This document shows, one piece after another, positions 39,960 through 50,539 of a stretch of DNA of 64,000 bases; position 1 is the first letter of the stretch; each line of letters starts with the position of its first letter. A program made the position numbers and the translations under genes. The notes beneath the pieces were generated by a model, which saw only the letters and a list, made by a program, of their open reading frames with translations, ran no database searches and had not been told where the DNA came from. This DNA is from Bathymodiolus japonicus methanotrophic gill symbiont. Lineage in GTDB: Bacteria; Pseudomonadota; Gammaproteobacteria; Methylococcales; Methylomonadaceae. Where the stretch lies: contig NZ_BLYC01000006.1 in NCBI RefSeq assembly GCF_019721995.1, positions 124,001-188,000 on the forward strand, read 5' to 3'.

Positions 39960-41818
39960 CTGAAGTTTCTTAGAAATTCATCAAGGAACCATTCGCAATA
40001 AAACGGCTACCACCGAATTTACAGGGGAGCTGCTGTATTTGGGGCAAACCCTTTCAAAATCCGGATCCAAAGCCGCTTCGGCAATGATGCGGCGGATATC
40101 TGAAAAGGCGAAACTGGCTCGCCCCTTCACTTTGTGCCGACGTTCCGGATCGGTTTTTAAACGATCCGCGTAAATCCACGTCAGCGTTGTTGCCATCATA
40201 CAGAAGTTCAAATGGTTGGTCACTGCCTGCGCATTTCGACACTGACTTTTCTGATTCCCTATGTCTTGCTTGAGCTCTTTGAACCCGGATTCGATTTTCC
40301 ATCGCGCACCATAATACTCAATAATCTGTGTGACGGATAAACTTAGATCGGTCGTAAACAAAGCAATCCACTGTGTGCGACGAAACACCCAGACAACCTG
40401 AACGGGTCGTTTCAATGTTTTCAGCATGACAACGCGACTATAAGCCCTGACTTCACGCTGTTTTCCATAGAGATTCACGGTATACGATCGGGCCTTTTGT
40501 TGTACTGTTTTTGCCATGTCTGTGGCTGACCCCAGGCGCTGCCCGTACTTTTTATTCCGCCCCCTCTGCTTGGGTTTTCTTTTTTCTGGACGATCGTACA
40601 GTACATTATTGCACCTTAACCTAGAGAGAATATTAAACCGGCTTCCGATAGCTTTGTAAGCAGGCTTCCATAGGCCATTGTTGCCAAACCAGCTATCAGT
40701 GACTGTTAATATCGGAGCGGTGGAAAAATGTTCTGCAATTGCAATCAGCATTTGAGCCGCCTGAGCCATCTTGGTCTGGAAAGGAGCGACATCACCCGCT
40801 GAAAATCAGGGAAACGGAGCTTTAGCGAAGTGAAGATTTTTAGTCCGCGATAGCCGTAGGGCCGTTGTTTTGTCGGAGTCTGAGCGTTAGCGAAGGTGGA
40901 GACAAAATAAAAGGCCATCCGACACGGCGTCAAGTCATTTGGAGCCTATGTTCCGACCCCTTGTTGGGTCGGGACGAGGTGACGAGGACGAATCGGGGCC
41001 GCCGGAGGCATAAGTGGTCGCGTTAAGTTTTTGCTGCTTGCTTGGGCTGGGATGCCCAAAACAAGCTTTCGCAATAAATAAGCGACTCCCGATCTTATCG
41101 TGGGCGGTTTCTTTTTTTGCCTGAATTGTTTTTAAAGGGCAGATAAAATCGGAAAATCTAAAAAATAAAGCAGCACAGGCGACTTTGACCTGTTTCAGCA
41201 ACCTTACCGATACAAGAATTTTGTGCCCATGGATATTTGCTTTGATTTCGATGGGCAGCGTGGTCAAAACTGGCTTCACAGCCGACAAGATATTTTTGCC
41301 TTACTTAGTGATATGGAGGTCATACAGTGCAACCAATATGCGGCCCAATCTGTTGTCGGAACGGAATCCAGTCCCAGATAGTTTCCCACAGCCCAAGGCC
41401 ACGCAAAGTTGAAGAAGCCATGAAAGTGTTAAAAGCGCTTATTTCTTGATCTCCACCCAAACAACGTATCAGTGAACGCCAAAGATTAGAGGTTCATTGA
41501 TGGACGTAAAAGGAACGATAATGACAGGATCGTGTAAACGAAAGAGAGGCCGTTCGCGGCCTAAAGTGGTTTCGGAAAAATGATATTGAAGCGGGAGTAA
41601 AAATATTCGCGTAAAATGAACATTGAATGAGGTCATTTTACTTGTATAATCAATGTGTTATAAAACTTTTCATTATACAGTAAAACTAGGCCTCATTCAC
41701 GATAAACCTGTTGTTTTTAAAAAGAATGCAAGGCTTTTAGTCAACGGAACGCCATTAATATCTAATAAAAATAGGCATTAGCTGATATTCCTATGCTTTA
41801 AAAACTAGGAAACTTCAG
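39960..41818 (-). mobile_element. ISc copy 3, degenerate, carrying SPE-C
   Basis: Both CTGAAGTTTC ends present. The 3' two-thirds of the transposase (39981-40769) is close to other copies and has YYGARWKIESGFKELK; the 5' third (beyond SPE-C at 40797-41092) has frameshifts and substitutions. Confidence 0.88.
40797..41092 (+). repeat. SPE-C element in ISc copy 3
   Basis: 296 bp with small end changes (CTCCCGA). Flanks join as CATCACC|TCTTATCG, the sequence of the uninterrupted copy 4. Confidence 0.92.
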
Positions 41819-41846
41819 TTAAAAATAATGGTAACTACTCAGCGTA

Positions 41847-42137
41847 CGCTTAAAATCAGGGAAACGGAGCCTAAGCGGAGTGATGATTTTTAGTCTCTGG
41901 TAGGCGACAGGGCAATTCGCTGATCCGAAGTGCGCTAGTAGCGCGCGAGGGAGGCAAGAATTGCATTCCGAATAGCCGTCCAGCCATTTGAGGTAGACTT
42001 AACTGAGCAGGGTTTTGTGCGTAGTTGAGTAGTTGAGACGGACGCAGGGCGACCAGGGCATCTCCCATTCGCTGCGTAGGCGAATGAATGTTGGTGACAG
42101 GAGTCCCAGAATGTTGTGAGGTAGCATGGCGCGCCTG
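41847..42137 (+). repeat. SPE-A' element (IS66 passenger)
   Basis: 291 bp, essentially identical to 30644-30934 and at the same position in the element. Confidence 0.93.
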
Positions 42138-42382
42138 AATAATTAAAAAAGTTCTTGACAGGGTTTTAGTCTGGTTTTTGTGATTTTTAGTAAACTGCCC
42201 AACAGTCGATTAATCCACGCTTTATTGCTTCTATCGCTATAGTCATCACAAAATGTCCCCTTAAACATCTACGACCTCGAAGAACTTTTTTATTCGCCTT
42301 ACAATCGCTTAAAACAAGGAAAATTCGGGATTTAAAACCCATGAGATAATAAGCCTGTCCTTAAAGCAATACAGGTTACCCT

Positions 42383-43793
42383 TTGAAAATAGACTTCATC
42401 GATGTTGATTCCGCAATCAGTCATGCCAAACAGTTACTTGAAACTGAGCGTGATATATCGCCTGCGCTAAAATCAGCACTGGAAGTGATTCTATTATTAG
42501 TCACGGTATTACTCAATCGAGTGACACTGAACAGCAAAAATAGCAGTAAACCACCTGCAAGTGATCCCAAACGTAAAAAAGGGAATCGAAAAAAATCAGA
42601 TAAGCCTTCTGGCGGACAAAAATCGCATGTCGGCACGACACTTCAAAAAATAGATGACCCGGATGAAATCGAGATCATTACCATTGATCGCCGTACCTTG
42701 CCAAAAGGGCGATACACGGCAGATGGCTTTGAAACACGCCAGGTATTCGATATTGATATCTCAAGGGTAGTGACAGAATACCAGGCGCAACGGTTGATAA
42801 ATGGAAAAGGTCAGTGTTTTATCGCTCCTTTTCCAGATGAGGTTACTAAGGCTGCGCAATATGGTAATGGGATAAAAGCCCATGTGGTTTATCTTTCGCA
42901 ATATCAGTTATTGCCCTACAACCGAATACAGGAGTATTTCGCTGATCAATTAGGTATGCCGATTAGTGAAGGCTCTATCTATAATTTCAATGAACTGGCC
43001 TATGAGAAGTTGGCTGGGTTTGAAACTATCAGTAAAGAACACTTAGTCGAATCAGCGTGCATTCATGCGGATGAAACAGGCATTAATATTAATGGTAAGC
43101 GCCATTGGCTACATGGGGCCTCCAATGTTCAGTGGACACACTTCTTTCCCCATGCCAAACGTGGCACAGAGGCAATGAATGACATTGGTATTTTACCCCA
43201 TTTTCATGGGATTTTATGTCATGATCATTGGAAGCCCATACTATAAATATGATTGTACTCATTCGCTTTGTAATGCACATCATTTGAGGGAATTAACGCG
43301 CGCCTGGGAGCAGGATAAACAGGAGTGGGCGCTTGAAATGAAACGACTACTTGAAAAAATGAATGATGCCGTCAATGAAGCAGGTGGCATGCTACTACAT
43401 AAAGAAGCAGAAAAATGGAAGGTACAATACAGAGAATTACTTGGCAAAGCGGAGATCGAATGCCCACCACCCGATAAGCCTAAAGAAGTAAAACGGGAGC
43501 GAATAAAACGCAGTAAAGCTAGAAACTTACTGGAAAGGCTGATTAATTATGAAGAGGATGTCTTGCGCTTCATGACAAATACCTGGGTGCCATTTACCAA
43601 TAATGCCGCAGAAAATTCGATTCGGATGACCAAGGTTCAACAGAAAATATCCGGCTGCTTTCGTAGTACCAAGGGTGCAGAGATATTTTGTCGTGTCAGA
43701 GGGTATTTATCAACGTGCCGTAAACAAGGTCTAAGTGCAACTCAGGCAATGACCTTGGTCTTTGAGGGAAAGTTACCTGAATTTGCTTTATAA
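42383..43793 (+). pseudogene. IS66-family transposase, one-base frameshift
   Basis: Same protein as copy 1 with an uninterrupted catalytic region [18 protein letters not shown]. An extra C near 43233 (GAAGCCCATACT) shifts the frame at HDHWKP; the second frame carries CNAHHLREL to the end. A programmed shift is not suggested: copy 1 lacks the extra base. Confidence 0.9.
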
Positions 43794-43836
43794 TTTCATT
43801 AAACTACTCAGCTTCGCTGAGTAGTTACAAATAATG

Positions 43837-44085
43837 TTGGTAAAAACTTGTCACCTGCTGGGCGAGTGTCCTGCGCTTAACAGCCTTGTAAATAAACCCG
43901 TGCACGAAATCTTGCGTTACAGCGGATGAAGTCACACAAAAAGAACGGGCACTGGAAGAGAGAAAAAGATCAACCGGGTTTCTAGATGCAGAGTACCAGA
44001 TAAATACGCATCAGGATCAAGCGCCATTATTAAAAGACAAACCGTAATCGTTCATACTGGATTTTGTACAGATGAATTTCGTAAA
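43837..44085. other. unassigned chromosomal remnant between IS66 and MITE2
   Basis: A plus-strand frame ending at 44047 (TADEVTQKERALEERKR...PLLKDKP) looks like the C-terminus of a protein, but I do not recognise it and its 5' part is absent. Confidence 0.35.
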
Positions 44086-44289
44086 CTGAAGTTTCCCAAT
44101 TATTGAGTAGCTGAAATACACAATGCTGGTGTATCGAGGTTTATTTTAGGTGGTTTTGCCATGTTTATAGCAAACCCCTACTTAATTCCCCTTAGGCAAT
44201 AGCATTTGAAACGAATGAAAAGACTATTTTTTTCATATAGTTGTAGCATAGTTTCAATTTTACCATAAATAATTATTGGGAAACTTCAG
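44086..44289. mobile_element. MITE2 copy (reverse)
   Basis: 204 bp, both ends present; no clear target duplication. Confidence 0.92.
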
Positions 44290-44426
44290 TTATTGGTAAA
44301 CCCTGAATTCAAGTCATAAGTACATAACCCAATAAATTTTTCATATCTATCCCAGTCAGCTCTTCAAATACCTCATAAGGTGCTTTGTAATTGAGACACT
44401 TTTTAGGGCGACTATTTAGCTTATCA

Positions 44427-44578
44427 CTCGATGTTCAAGTTTTCAGCTATAACTGGGCTAAGAAAAGTAAATTTTTCCGGCTTTGTTTTATAAGTGATTG
44501 ATTTACAATGATGTTGATGCTTTCTTTGTCAGTAAAATTATCAATAAAATCAATCAGTTAAAAAACTTGAACATCGAG
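44427..44578. mobile_element. MITE1 copy in IS30, TSD TATCA
   Basis: 152 bp; TATCA at 44422-44426 and 44579-44583. Confidence 0.93.
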
Positions 44579-45009
44579 TATCAACGGCTATAAAAACCTC
44601 TTTTATCGTAACATCAATCAACTCCATTACTTTAGGGAAATACTGTCTTAATAAGCCATTAGCATTCTCATTTTGCCCTCTTTCCCAAGAGCTGTATGGA
44701 GTCGAAAAATACGTATCACAACCTAGTGCTTCTGCTATTTTTTCATGCAGGGTAAACTCTTTCCCGTTATCAAAAGTAATTGTTTTAACAAAGCTTTTTA
44801 TAGGATCAAGCATTAAAATAGTTGCGTCTAATACATATTGAGCCTTTTTCCCCGCTAAAGGGAAGGCCAACCGTAATTTAGAGACTCGCTCATCCAACGT
44901 TACAATCGCCCCTTTGTGATTTTTCCCAATGATTGTATCTGCCTCCCAATCACCTATACGCTTACGGTTGTTGACCTCTTCAGGACGCTCATCTATATCG
45001 ACTCTATTA

Positions 45010-45161
45010 CTCGATGTTTAAGTTTTTTAACTGATTGATTTTATTGACAATTTTACTGACAAAGAAAGCATCAACATCATTGTAAATCAATCACTTATAA
45101 AACAAAGCCGGAAAAATTTACTTTTCTTAGCCCAGTTATAGCTGAAAACTTGAACATCGAG
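45010..45161. mobile_element. MITE1 copy in IS30, TSD TATTA
   Basis: 152 bp; TATTA on both sides. Confidence 0.93.
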
Positions 45162-45849
45162 TATTAGGGATTCCTGTCCTATTATGGGCTGACCCATACC
45201 GCTTGCGATAGGTTTTGTTCTGATGCCGAAGATGCTTGTATAGTTCACCCCCTGCCTTTTTGTCCGCCAGAATATGCTGGTAGATTGTTTCATGATGAAG
45301 ACTAATTATACCCTCTTGTTTTAACCGCCCTGCAATCTGCTCAGGACTCCAGTCATCCTCAATGCGAACATTAACAATGCCTTTTATTTCATCCGTTAAT
45401 TTAACCTCTTTGGCTTGTTTTTGTGTCGTTCTTGGGCAAAATCTTCTGCTTGTTTATGCCTGTAGCCTCTTTGACCTGTATTGCGTTTAATCTCGCGTGA
45501 AATATTGCTTTGGCTTTGTTCTAAGGCTTCTGCTATTTTATTCTGTGAAGTTCCCTTTTTTAATTCAATTTCTATATAATATCTTTCTTCAGGACATAGG
45601 TGTGTATAGCTCATTTGTAGCCTCTGTAAATTGTTTGGTAGCTGTTTACTTTACACCTATGTCTTGTCTTAATTCAACAGGTGTTAGTCTAGCCAATACT
45701 TGCAGAGGGTTATGCACTTATTATACGAATTCAGGAACTTCAGTTCTTATATTTCAACTTGATAAAGTATTTTTTGAAGGTTAAGCTCTTCTTTATAATC
45801 ATATATAATTGAATTACAAAGTAAAATTAATCTGATAAAGAGCTTAACC

Positions 45850-46034
45850 ATGTCTAATGTTACGAAAAAATCGTATCGTATCAAGTTCAAAAATTCAAAA
45901 AATCCATATTTCAATTCTCCCACCTACCTTTTAACGATATTTTATCCACGAACACCTTGGAGCAAATCATTGAGCATTCTGCGGATAATAGAGATCGTAT
46001 ATTTACTCCCTTAGTCACACTTAAAGCTTCCTGA
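45850..46034 (+). pseudogene. IS4-type transposase N-terminal remnant
   Basis: Starts MSNVTKKSYRIKF, then in a shifted frame ILSTNTLEQIIEHSADNRD followed by RIFTPLVTLKA, the N-terminal region of another IS4-group transposase. Broken off at the IS1595 remnant. Not one of ISa, ISb or ISc. Confidence 0.65.
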
Positions 46035-46215
46035 TTACCCATAACCCTCAGCTACTTTCAATAGCTTCACAGGCATAGGAGCAGTTCTTGCTGCAATATA
46101 CCCCAGCCGGGGTATCATATCCTCCAGCTGAAAACGCCGAATAAAGCGATAACAAAATTCTGCCAAGTATCGTGGTAGGTGATTTTTACTGACCGAATGA
46201 TAAGTTCCTGTCATT

Positions 46216-46510
46216 CGCTGAAAATCCTGGAAACGGAGCTTTAGCGAAGTGATGATTTTTAGTCCGCGATAGCCGTAGGGCCGTTGTTTTGTCGGAGTCT
46301 GAGCGTTAGGGAAGGTGGAGACAAAATAAAAGGCCATCCGACACGGCGTCAAGTCATTTGGAGCCTATGTTCCGACCCCTTGTTGGGTCGGGACGAGGTG
46401 ACGAGGACGAATCGGGGCCGCCGGAGGCATAAGTGGTCGCGTTAAGTTTTTGCTGCTTGCTTGGGCTGGGATGCCCAAAACAAGCTTTCGCAAAAATAGC
46501 GACTCCCCGA
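46216..46510 (+). repeat. SPE-C element in IS1595 transposase
   Basis: 295 bp, antisense; removal joins AATGC|AATGACA in frame. Confidence 0.93.
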
Positions 46511-46820
46511 GCATTTTTCACATTACCAATCATGGTGTTAACTCATGTAAATTCTTCAAGTGATACGCATTCAGGTCCACCACCAGTGACAATGCTGACA
46601 TGAGCACAACCGGCTTTTTTCACTGAAGAAAAACAGGCCAGACCATCGGAAACAACTGTACTGCCTGCTGTTAAGTGGCCTGTTGTCCACCTTTCAATCT
46701 CTTTAGCTTGAAACCCTTTCACCACATTCATATTCATGGCCATCGGGTGGCCTTCTTTGGAAACCGATACAGCTGCAACAAAAGGAACTTTATTTGCTGA
46801 GCCTCTTCCTCGTTTGCCGC

Positions 46821-47080
46821 CGCTGTCAGCCCCGGAAGGGCTGATAGTCTCCAGAAGGCGCAGGGAAATTTGCCAATCCGAAGTGCGCGATAGCGCGCGA
46901 GGGAGGCTAAAATTTTGTCCCGAATAGCCGTAGAGCCATTTGTGGTAGCCATGACTGAGCTGCTTTGTGCTCAGTCTGTGGCGGACGCAGGGCGGCTGGA
47001 GCATCTCCTATTCGCTGCGTAGGTGAACGAATTACGGCGACAGGAGTCCCGGAATTTCGTGAGGTAGCATGGCGCGCCTG
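46821..47080 (+). repeat. SPE-B element in IS1595 transposase
   Basis: 260 bp, antisense; removal joins GGCGGG|GCGGCAAA in frame. Confidence 0.93.
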
Positions 47081-47605
47081 CCCGCCTTTCGCCACCCCAG
47101 TAAACATCGTCTAACTGAATAATTCTCCACTTTGTGGTTTGCTGTCATCCCGCTCCTTCATAACCTGCATTATCTTCTGTTTCATACTCCAGGCAGTATT
47201 GTATGAAACGCCCAACGACGCATCAGAGCCAAGGCTGATATCCCAGTTTTAGCTTGTGTGATCAAATGCATCGCTAAAAACCAAATAGTCAGTGGTAATT
47301 TGGTTTGCTCGAAGATGGTCCTACTGATGAGTGAAGCCTGATGGTGACACCCCTTGCACTGATACAGTTTGCGTGTCTTCAGTGCATAATAATGAGTGCA
47401 ACCACATTCTGCACAGATAAACCCGCTTGGCCAACGCCACTTAAATACGGCGTCCTCACATTGCTTTTCCGTCCCGTACTCACGAAATAAATCTGTTAAA
47501 CTATAGCCCGATTGAAACCGCACTTTATTTTTGCACATTTTCTGATCCTCCACTTTTTCCTATACTTTCAGTATAGCCCGCCATGGGAAGTTGCTGAGGC
47601 TTATA

Positions 47606-47757
47606 CTCGATGTTCAAGTTTTTTAACTGATTGATTTTATTGATAATTTTACTGACAAAGAAAGCATCAACATCATTGTAAATCAATCACTTATAAAACA
47701 AAGCCGGAAAAATTTACTTTTCTTAGCCCAGTTATAGCTGAAAACTTGAACATCGAG
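47606..47757. mobile_element. MITE1 copy upstream of folA, TSD TTATA
   Basis: 152 bp; TTATA at 47601-47605 and 47758-47762. It lies about 65 bp before the folA start and may affect its promoter. Confidence 0.92.
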
Positions 47758-47821
47758 TTATACGTAATCAGGAAAATTAATGTAATATTTCATACTATAT
47801 AAAAACTGACAAAATATAAAA

Positions 47822-48349
47822 ATGAAATTGTCGCTTATTGTCGCCATGGCGACTAATCGTACTATCGGCATTAATAATCAAATGCCCTGGCACTTATCTG
47901 CTGATCTTAAGAAATTTAAGCAGATCACTATGGGTCAGCCGATTATTATGGGACGTAAAACCTTTGAATCTATTGGTCGCCCTTTGCCCGGCCGGCAAAA
48001 TATCATTATCAGCCGTGCCCCACATTATCAACAAGCAGACTGCCTGGTTTTTAATGATCTGGATAGCGCTTTACAAAACTGTGCGAATAAAGCTGAAGTC
48101 TTTGTGATCGGGGGAGCAACTTTGTATGCAGCAACCTTGGCACGAGCAAATAGGCTGTATATTACCGAAATCAAGCAGAACTTTGATGGCGATACCTGGT
48201 TTCCCGAGATTAACCCCGAACTATGGCAAGAAGTAGCACGCGAAGATATTAATGATGATAACAGTGTTGATTTTGCCTACAGCTTTATTGTTTACGAAAA
48301 CAGGCGCGCCATGCTACCTCACGAAATTCCGGGGCTCCTGTCGCCATAA
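47822..48349 (+). CDS. folA: dihydrofolate reductase with SPE-derived C-terminal tail
   Basis: Reduces dihydrofolate to tetrahydrofolate with NADPH. Starts MKLSLIVAMATNRTIGINNQMPWHLSADLKKFK; the active-site acidic residue follows the W of MPWH in LSADLK, GRKTFESIGRPLPGR and VIGGATLYAATL bind NADPH, and YITEI, DTWFPEI are conserved. The native frame reaches FAYSFIVYEN, within a few residues of the usual end, then reads 15 codons of reverse SPE-A (RRAMLPHEIPGLLSP) to a stop. The fold is complete, so activity is likely. The native 3' end is not found beyond the composite insertion. Confidence 0.92.
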   Translation: MKLSLIVAMATNRTIGINNQMPWHLSADLKKFKQITMGQPIIMGRKTFESIGRPLPGRQNIIISRAPHYQQADCLVFNDLDSALQNCANKAEVFVIGGATLYAATLARANRLYITEIKQNFDGDTWFPEINPELWQEVAREDINDDNSVDFAYSFIVYENRRAMLPHEIPGLLSP

Positions 48350-48529
48350 TTCGTCACCTACGCAGCGGATGGGAGATGCCCTGAACGCCCTGCGTCCGCA
48401 ACGACTACGCACAAAAGCCGCTTCGTCATTACTACCTCACTGGCTGGACGGCTATTCGGAATGCAATTCTTGCTCCTCTCGCGTGCTGCTAGCACACGTC
48501 GAGTCAGCGAATTGCCCTGTCGCCTATCA
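48301..48529 (-). repeat. SPE-A element at folA 3' end, first part
   Basis: First 229 bp of a reverse SPE-A; the remaining 50 bp are at 54699-54748. The two halves share TATCA and are separated by the composite transposon. Confidence 0.92.
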
Positions 48530-48681
48530 CTCGATGTTCAAGTTTTCAGCTATAACTGGGCTAAGAAAAGTAAATTTTTCCGGCTTTGTTTTATAAGTGA
48601 TTGATTTACAATGATGTTGATGCTTTCTTTGTCAGTAAAATTATCAATAAAATCAATCAGTTAAAAAACTTGAACATCGAG

Positions 48682-48860
48682 TATTAATATGTAGGCTTAG
48701 GTCTTTCGCTGGTGCCGCGTTGAGCCTGATGGAATGCTCCGCCCAATAAAGTGAGTTTATAGTAAACATCAAAGCAGAAGTCAGATAATAATACTGCAAA
48801 AGAATTGATTACAGCGCTGATTTTACTACTTCTTTTTTAAAAAGCTGGAATGTTAGAAAT
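48682..48860. other. non-coding remnant inside composite 2
   Basis: About 180 bp of unique sequence between MITE1 and MITE2; nothing recognised. Confidence 0.4.
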
Positions 48861-49064
48861 CTGAAGTTTTCCAATAATTATTTATGGTAAAATTGAGACT
48901 ATGCTACAACTATATGAAAAAAACAGTCTTTTCATTCGTTTCAAATGCTATTGCCTAAGGGGAATTAAGTAGGGGTTTGCTATAAACATGGCAAAACCAC
49001 CTAAAATAAACCTCGATACACCAGCATTGTGTATTTCAGCTACTCAATAATTGGGAAACTTCAG
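48861..49064. mobile_element. MITE2 copy
   Basis: 204 bp, left end CTGAAGTTTTCCAAT. No target duplication visible. Confidence 0.9.
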
Positions 49065-49354
49065 TCTTGAAAAACACCGCCAGAGTCGCAATTGAATTTT
49101 CTTTTAGCATTGAAATCATGTAATTAGCATGTCGTTTCTGCCGATCCCACCAGACAAAATCGGTGACGGCTTTATCGTAGACATAGAGATGTTTCTGAGA
49201 GCTGTTATTTCCCTTGTTTTGCTTTCCAATATGATTTCGTAACACAGGTATTTCTTGATGTCTCTGAGTTCCGTTTGTCACCAGACAAAGAAATCTGAGC
49301 AACCCACTTCTGAGATTCAACGCGTAAATCCCCTCGGCCGCATAAACTTTCCCC

Positions 49355-49649
49355 CGCTGAAAATCCTGGAAACGGAGCTTTAGCGAAGTGAAGATTTTTA
49401 GTCCGCGATAGCCGTAGGGCCGTTGTTTTGTCGGAGTCTGAGCGTTAGCGAAGGTGGAGACAAAATAAAAGGCCATCCGACACGGCGTCAAGTCATTTGG
49501 AGCCTATGTTCCGACCCCTTGTTGGGTCGGGACGAGGTGACGAGGACGAATCGGGGCCGCCGGAGGCATAAGTGGTCGCGTTAAGTTTTTGCTGCTTGCT
49601 TGGGCTGGGATGCCCAAAACAAGCTTTCGCAAAAATAGCGACTCCCCGA
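49355..49649 (+). repeat. SPE-C element in ISb, same target base as SPE-B of copy 1
   Basis: 295 bp; scarless between CTTTCCCC and TTGCTG. Confidence 0.94.
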
Positions 49650-49960
49650 TTGCTGTTTTTTTCAGTATGGCAGGCATGATCAATAAAATGTCCATCCGCT
49701 GCTTCTATGGTGTATTCGTCAAGTTCCGGGAATGCTTTAAGATAATCAATGCCTTGCGATAGCAGTGTTTCAGCGTGAAGATGATAGCTCTGCTGTTCAA
49801 ATGCCTCAAGCATACTTGTTCGTCTATGCGACTTCAGTGATTTAAAATACGTTGAGTGGGGAAGCAGCTGGCCATAAATCTGTTCATTGGTTTGGAGGAA
49901 ATGGCGACCACTATCGACTACACTGATACAGCCGCTGAAAATCATGGAAACGGAGCTTAG

Positions 49961-50539
49961 CCCATCTTCGTCACTTTCATCTTTCTAAGCCATTGATTCA
50001 TCGGTTTAAGCGATTTTTTGTCGAAAAATTCTCTTTAAAATCAATCGCTGTCAGCCCCGGACGGGCTGATAGTCTCCAGAAGGCGCAGGGAAATTTGCCA
50101 ATCCGAAGTGCGCGATAGCGCGCGAGGGAGGCTAAAATTTTATCCCGAATAGCCGTAGAGCCATTTGTGGTAGCCATGACTGAGCTGCTTTGTGCTCAGT
50201 CTGTGGCGGACGCAGGGCGGCTGGAGCATCTCCTATTCGCTGCGTAGGTGAACGAATTACGGCGACAGGAGTCCCGGAATTTCGTGAGGTAGCATGGCGC
50301 GCCTGGGTGTTTTTTTTGAAAGTTTTGTAGTGCCATTTATATTATTTCTGTCGATAAATTCATTGACTTTTGTCAAAAAAATCATCATTATTTGAGTGTA
50401 ATTTACATGCGACAAAAATACTCTAAAAAATCCACCGTTTTATACAAAAACACAAAATCTGTAGTGCCAACTGGCTACTTTTTAAAATTTCAACCAATTG
50501 ATTTATAACAACTACATCATCAATAGTGACGAAGATGGG
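49961..50539. mobile_element. MITE3, non-autonomous relative of IS1634 element, carrying SPE-B
   Basis: 579 bp with inverted ends CCCATCTTCGTCAC, close to the IS1634 ends at 52502 and 54610, and the same TTAG duplication. No transposase. 260 bp of it is the SPE-B at 50046-50305. Confidence 0.88.
50046..50305 (+). repeat. SPE-B element inside MITE3
   Basis: 260 bp, CGCTGTCAGCC to GCGCGCCTG; flanks AAAATCAAT and GGTGTTTT. Confidence 0.92.

Larger units (their letters stand above)
41831..43828 (+). mobile_element. IS66-family element copy 2, TSD AAATAATG
   Basis: Ends GTAACTACTCAGCG inverted, flanked by AAATAATG at 41823-41830 and 43829-43836, the 8-bp duplication expected for IS66. Contains SPE-A' (41847-42137) but not SPE-C. 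Confidence 0.93.
44309..45614 (-). pseudogene. IS30-family transposase, frameshifted and interrupted
   Basis: Start MSYTHLCPEERYYIEIELKKG with the IS30 helix-turn-helix (NKIAEALEQSQSNISREIKRN). A missing T near 45396 (compare the copy at 63526) shifts the frame after HKNKPK. MITE1 copies at 44427-44578 and 45010-45161 split the catalytic domain (VKTITFDNGKEFTLHE; CDTYFSTPYSSWERGQNENANG). The C-terminal LNSRPKKCLNYKAPYEVF is readable beyond the first MITE. Confidence 0.9.
44302..45735 (-). mobile_element. IS30-family element copy 1, invaded by two MITE1 copies
   Basis: Ends CCTGAATTC inverted, possible AAC 3-bp duplication. The transposase is interrupted twice. Confidence 0.88.
46035..47553 (-). 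pseudogene. IS1595-family transposase, interrupted by SPE-B and SPE-C
   Basis: Zinc-ribbon N-terminus (CAECGCTHYYALKTRKLYQCKGC), then a frameshift near 47210, the catalytic IIQLDDVYWGGERR|GGKRGRGSANKVPFVAAV and GSTVVSDGLACF, and the end GNVKNA|MTGTYHSVSKNHLPRYLAEFCYRFIRRF. Bars mark SPE-B and SPE-C; both joins are exact and in frame. A TGA replaces a Trp codon just before VNTMIGN. Inactive. Confidence 0.9.

Noticed and set aside
43089-43793. Programmed frameshift in the IS66 transposase of copy 2
   Set aside because: Copy 1 lacks the extra C and reads through without a shift, so this is a mutation.
49961-50539. Retron or CRISPR-like repeat array in the SPE-rich blocks
   Set aside because: No regularly spaced short repeats, no reverse transcriptase and no cas gene; the repetition is nested insertion.
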